Source: Sphingomonas sp.
Lineage (GTDB): Bacteria > Pseudomonadota > Alphaproteobacteria > Sphingomonadales > Sphingomonadaceae
Direction of reading: 5' to 3'
NCBI RefSeq assembly: GCF_019746015.1
Contig: NZ_JAIESM010000094.1
Location: forward strand, 1-33,998
DNA length: 33,998 bases
Below the pieces are notes generated by a model that was not told where the DNA came from, ran no database searches, and was given only the letters and a program-made list of their open reading frames with translations. Positions 30,646 to 33,998 of the stretch are shown one piece after another. Each line of letters opens with the position of its first letter. Within the stretch, counting starts at the first letter, position 1. Position numbers and translations under genes: made by a program.

Positions 30646-31626
30646 ATGGCCATGCGCAAGACATTGTGGATCGCACTTCTGGCCGGCGTCGCGCTGGCGC
30701 CCGGCGTCGCGCGGGCGCAATCGCAATCGGGGATCGAGGGCCGGGTGGACCGGCTGGAGCGCGAGATGCGCGCCGTGCAGCGCAAGGTGTTCCCCGGCGG
30801 CAACGCGGCCTATTTCCCGCCGGAGGTGACCCCGCCGGCTGCTGCCAGCCCGGCCCCGGGCGTGCCCGCGACCAGCGCGGTTGCCGATCTGCAGACCCGG
30901 CTGACCGCGCTTGAATCGCAGCTGGCGACCGTCACCGGCCAGGTCGAGCAGAACCAGTACAAGATCCAGCAGCTGGAAGACGCCTTCAACGCCTATAAGC
31001 GCGCAACCGACACCAGGCTGAAGGCGCTGGAGGGTGCGGGCACCGTCGCCGCCGATCCGGGCACCGCGCCCGCCGCCGCCGCGCCGGCTCCGGCCGCTGC
31101 CGCTGCGACCAAGCCGGCCGCCGGCACCACCACCACGCCCGCCAAGCCGGCGCCCGCCGCCGCCGCCAAGCCCGCCGATCCGGCGCGTGCCCGGCTGATT
31201 GCCGCGGTCGAAAAGCCCGTCACCGCCGACCCGGCAGACGATCTCTACGTCTATGGCTTTCGCCTGTGGCAGGCAAAGCTCTATCCCGAGGCGGCCGCGC
31301 AACTGAGCCAGGTGGCGGTGAAATATCCCGCCCACCGCCGCGCCAGCTGGGCGCAGAATCTGCTCGGCCGCAGCTATCTGGACGACAATCAGCCGCAACA
31401 GGCCGCGCGCGCCTTCCTGAAGAATTACAAGGATTATCCCGACGGCGAACGCACGCCCGACAGCCTTTATTACCTGACCGTGGCGCTCAAAAAGCTGGGC
31501 AAGCCCTCGGCCGACATCTGCAAGGTGTTCGACGCGATTGCCGCCCGCTATGAATCGCGGCTCAGCGCGCAGCTGAAGGCCGATGTCGTGCGCGGCCGCG
31601 CGGAGGAAAAGTGCAAGGCTGCTTGA
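30646..31626 (+). CDS. cpoB: Cell division coordinator CpoB (YbgF, Tol-Pal system)
   Basis: 326 residues, periplasmic. A signal peptide ends at about residue 24 (GVARAQ). A coiled-coil trimerisation region follows, in two blocks (about 29-48 with GIEGRVDRLEREMRAV, and 80-125 with LQTRLTALESQLATVTGQVEQ). An Ala/Pro/Thr-rich linker (about 130-185) leads to TPR repeats (about 200-320: YGFRLWQAKLYPEAAAQLS, RRASWAQNLLGRSYLDDNQPQQAARAF, DSLYYLTVALKKLGK). This is the CpoB order, linking Tol-Pal to septal wall synthesis. The two possible starts (30646 and 30652) differ by two residues. The stop is one base before the tilS ATG, so the genes are co-transcribed. The tol-pal genes themselves are not in the window. 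Confidence 0.93.
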   Translation: MAMRKTLWIALLAGVALAPGVARAQSQSGIEGRVDRLEREMRAVQRKVFPGGNAAYFPPEVTPPAAASPAPGVPATSAVADLQTRLTALESQLATVTGQVEQNQYKIQQLEDAFNAYKRATDTRLKALEGAGTVAADPGTAPAAAAPAPAAAAATKPAAGTTTTPAKPAPAAAAKPADPARARLIAAVEKPVTADPADDLYVYGFRLWQAKLYPEAAAQLSQVAVKYPAHRRASWAQNLLGRSYLDDNQPQQAARAFLKNYKDYPDGERTPDSLYYLTVALKKLGKPSADICKVFDAIAARYESRLSAQLKADVVRGRAEEKCKAA

Positions 31627-31627
31627 T

Positions 31628-32623
31628 ATGCCGCCCGCTGAGGCGGTGGCGCGCTTCCGGGCCGATCTTTCGGCGCTGACCGGGCCGCTGGCGGATGCCC
31701 GCCTGGCGATTGCCGTATCGGGCGGGGCGGACAGCATGGCCCTGCTCGCGCTGGCGGCGGCGGCCCTTCCGGGTCAGGTGATCGTAGCCACCATCGACCA
31801 TCGGCTGCGGCCTGAAAATGCCGGTGAGGCGGTGATGGTGGCCGGCTGGTGCGCGCTGGCCCAGGTGCCGCACGCCACGCTTGCCGTCACCGAACCGCGC
31901 GCCGCGGGCGACAATCTGCACGACTGGGCCCGGCAGGCGCGTTACCGGCTGCTGACGGACTGGGCAGCGGCCGCAGGCGCGGCATTGCTCGCCACCGCGC
32001 ACCACGCCGATGATCAGGCCGAAACCTTCCTCATGCGCGCGGTGCGGGGCGCCGGAGTCGCGGGGCTTGCCGGCATCCGCGCGCGGCAGGAGATCAGGCC
32101 GGGCATCACCCTTGTCCGCCCGCTGCTCGGCTGGCGGCGGGCGGAATTGCGCGCACTGGCGCAGAGCGCCGGGCTGCCCTTTGTCGATGACCCCAGCAAC
32201 GCCGATGACCGGTTCGAGCGCACCCGTGTCCGCGCGCTGCTGGCGCGGGAGCCGATGCTCGATGCCGCCGCACTCGCCCGCGCCGCCGCGCACGCTGCAG
32301 AAGCCGATGCGACGCTCGCCGCGCTGGAGGCGCACTTCTGGGCCGCGTGCCGCCTGCCTCCCACGGATGGCGACGCGCACCAGCTGTGGCTCGACCTTGC
32401 CGGCCTGCCGCGCGAGATTAAGCGGCGGCTGGCGCGCACCGCCATTGCCCGCGTGCGCGCCGATGCCGGCATCACCCGCCCCGCCTTCGACGACGCCGCC
32501 AATATCGAGCCGCTGCTCGACGCGATGGCGGCGGGCAGAGCGGCGACGCAGGCGGGCGTGGTGGTGCGCCCGGCCGGCACTGTGTGGCGCTTCGCCCCGG
32601 CACCACCGCGTCGATCGCGCTGA
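31628..32623 (+). CDS. tilS: tRNA(Ile)-lysidine synthase
   Basis: 331-residue ATP-dependent enzyme that makes lysidine at the wobble base of the AUA-reading tRNA-Ile, an essential step. The PP-loop SGGADS is at 31-36 (context LAIAVSGGADSMALLAL). Further family motifs are IDHRLRPEN, ATAHHADDQAETFLMRAVRGAG and FVDDPSNADDRFERTRVR, all complete. The protein is short for TilS: it appears to lack the C-terminal extra domains of E. coli TilS (over 400 residues), as in many alphaproteobacteria. The ATG lies one base after the cpoB stop; an in-frame ATG at 31583 within cpoB is discarded. Confidence 0.95.
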   Translation: MPPAEAVARFRADLSALTGPLADARLAIAVSGGADSMALLALAAAALPGQVIVATIDHRLRPENAGEAVMVAGWCALAQVPHATLAVTEPRAAGDNLHDWARQARYRLLTDWAAAAGAALLATAHHADDQAETFLMRAVRGAGVAGLAGIRARQEIRPGITLVRPLLGWRRAELRALAQSAGLPFVDDPSNADDRFERTRVRALLAREPMLDAAALARAAAHAAEADATLAALEAHFWAACRLPPTDGDAHQLWLDLAGLPREIKRRLARTAIARVRADAGITRPAFDDAANIEPLLDAMAAGRAATQAGVVVRPAGTVWRFAPAPPRRSR

Positions 32624-32648
32624 TCGGCGCAATCCATCACTTGTTCCA

Positions 32649-32676
32649 TTGCCATTAACCCAGCGGTGCTTATCTT
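32649..32676 (+). promoter_or_regulatory. Candidate promoter of ftsH
   Basis: TTGCCA and TATCTT are 16 nt apart, 21 nt before the ftsH start, with GAAAGG as ribosome site seven nt before the ATG. A sigma70-like match; ftsH is often also under heat-shock control, but no sigma32-type sequence was recognised. Confidence 0.35.
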
Positions 32677-32697
32677 GGGCGCACGAAAGGTATCCGC

Positions 32698-33998
<1,301 letters not shown>

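Overview
The window is GC-rich chromosomal DNA, very probably from a sphingomonad (Alphaproteobacteria, Sphingomonadales). The evidence is the protein style: a TonB-dependent receptor next to a spinster-type MFS transporter, several acyl-CoA dehydrogenases, an EI-Ntr PtsP, a RodZ-like HTH/DUF4115 protein and an alphaproteobacterial FtsH. It also rests on the gene order cpoB-tilS-ftsH. No phage, insertion sequence, CRISPR array, tRNA or rRNA was seen.

Left part (1-15011) is an accessory catabolic region. It holds an ACAD11-like acyl-CoA dehydrogenase cut by the window edge, a divergent regulator made of two TetR units in one chain, a spinster MFS transporter, a 1018-residue TonB-dependent receptor, and a two-gene acyl-CoA dehydrogenase operon with a long and a short subunit. 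These are followed by a TetA-like MFS pump, a YfcG-type glutathione-dependent reductase, a short-chain dehydrogenase overlapping a second GST, and a divergent acyl-CoA ligase overlapping an acyl-CoA thioesterase. A coherent reading is uptake of a hydrophobic acid or polycyclic compound, CoA activation, alpha,beta-dehydrogenation and CoA release; the substrate cannot be read from sequence. A similar 16-bp palindrome-like site lies upstream of both acyl-CoA dehydrogenase transcription units, suggesting one regulon under the double-TetR protein.

Middle part (15012-21489) is a signalling block: an exported five-EF-hand protein, an OmpR-type response regulator with its overlapping histidine kinase, an unlisted 55-residue membrane protein, a chemotaxis receptor and a DUF2490 exported protein. 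Between 18216 and 18461 four stem-loops are packed together. Two GC-rich palindromes in opposite orientation lie between the convergent DUF2490 gene and ubiG.

Right part (21490-33998) is mostly core genome: ubiG, lysC, a nitronate monooxygenase-type gene overlapping lysC, a TonB-like protein, two tandem paralogous exported proteins of unknown function, ptsP, a rodZ-like gene, cpoB, tilS and the start of ftsH. The tandem paralogs, which keep two cysteines exactly 67 residues apart, and the double-TetR regulon are the least explained items in the window.
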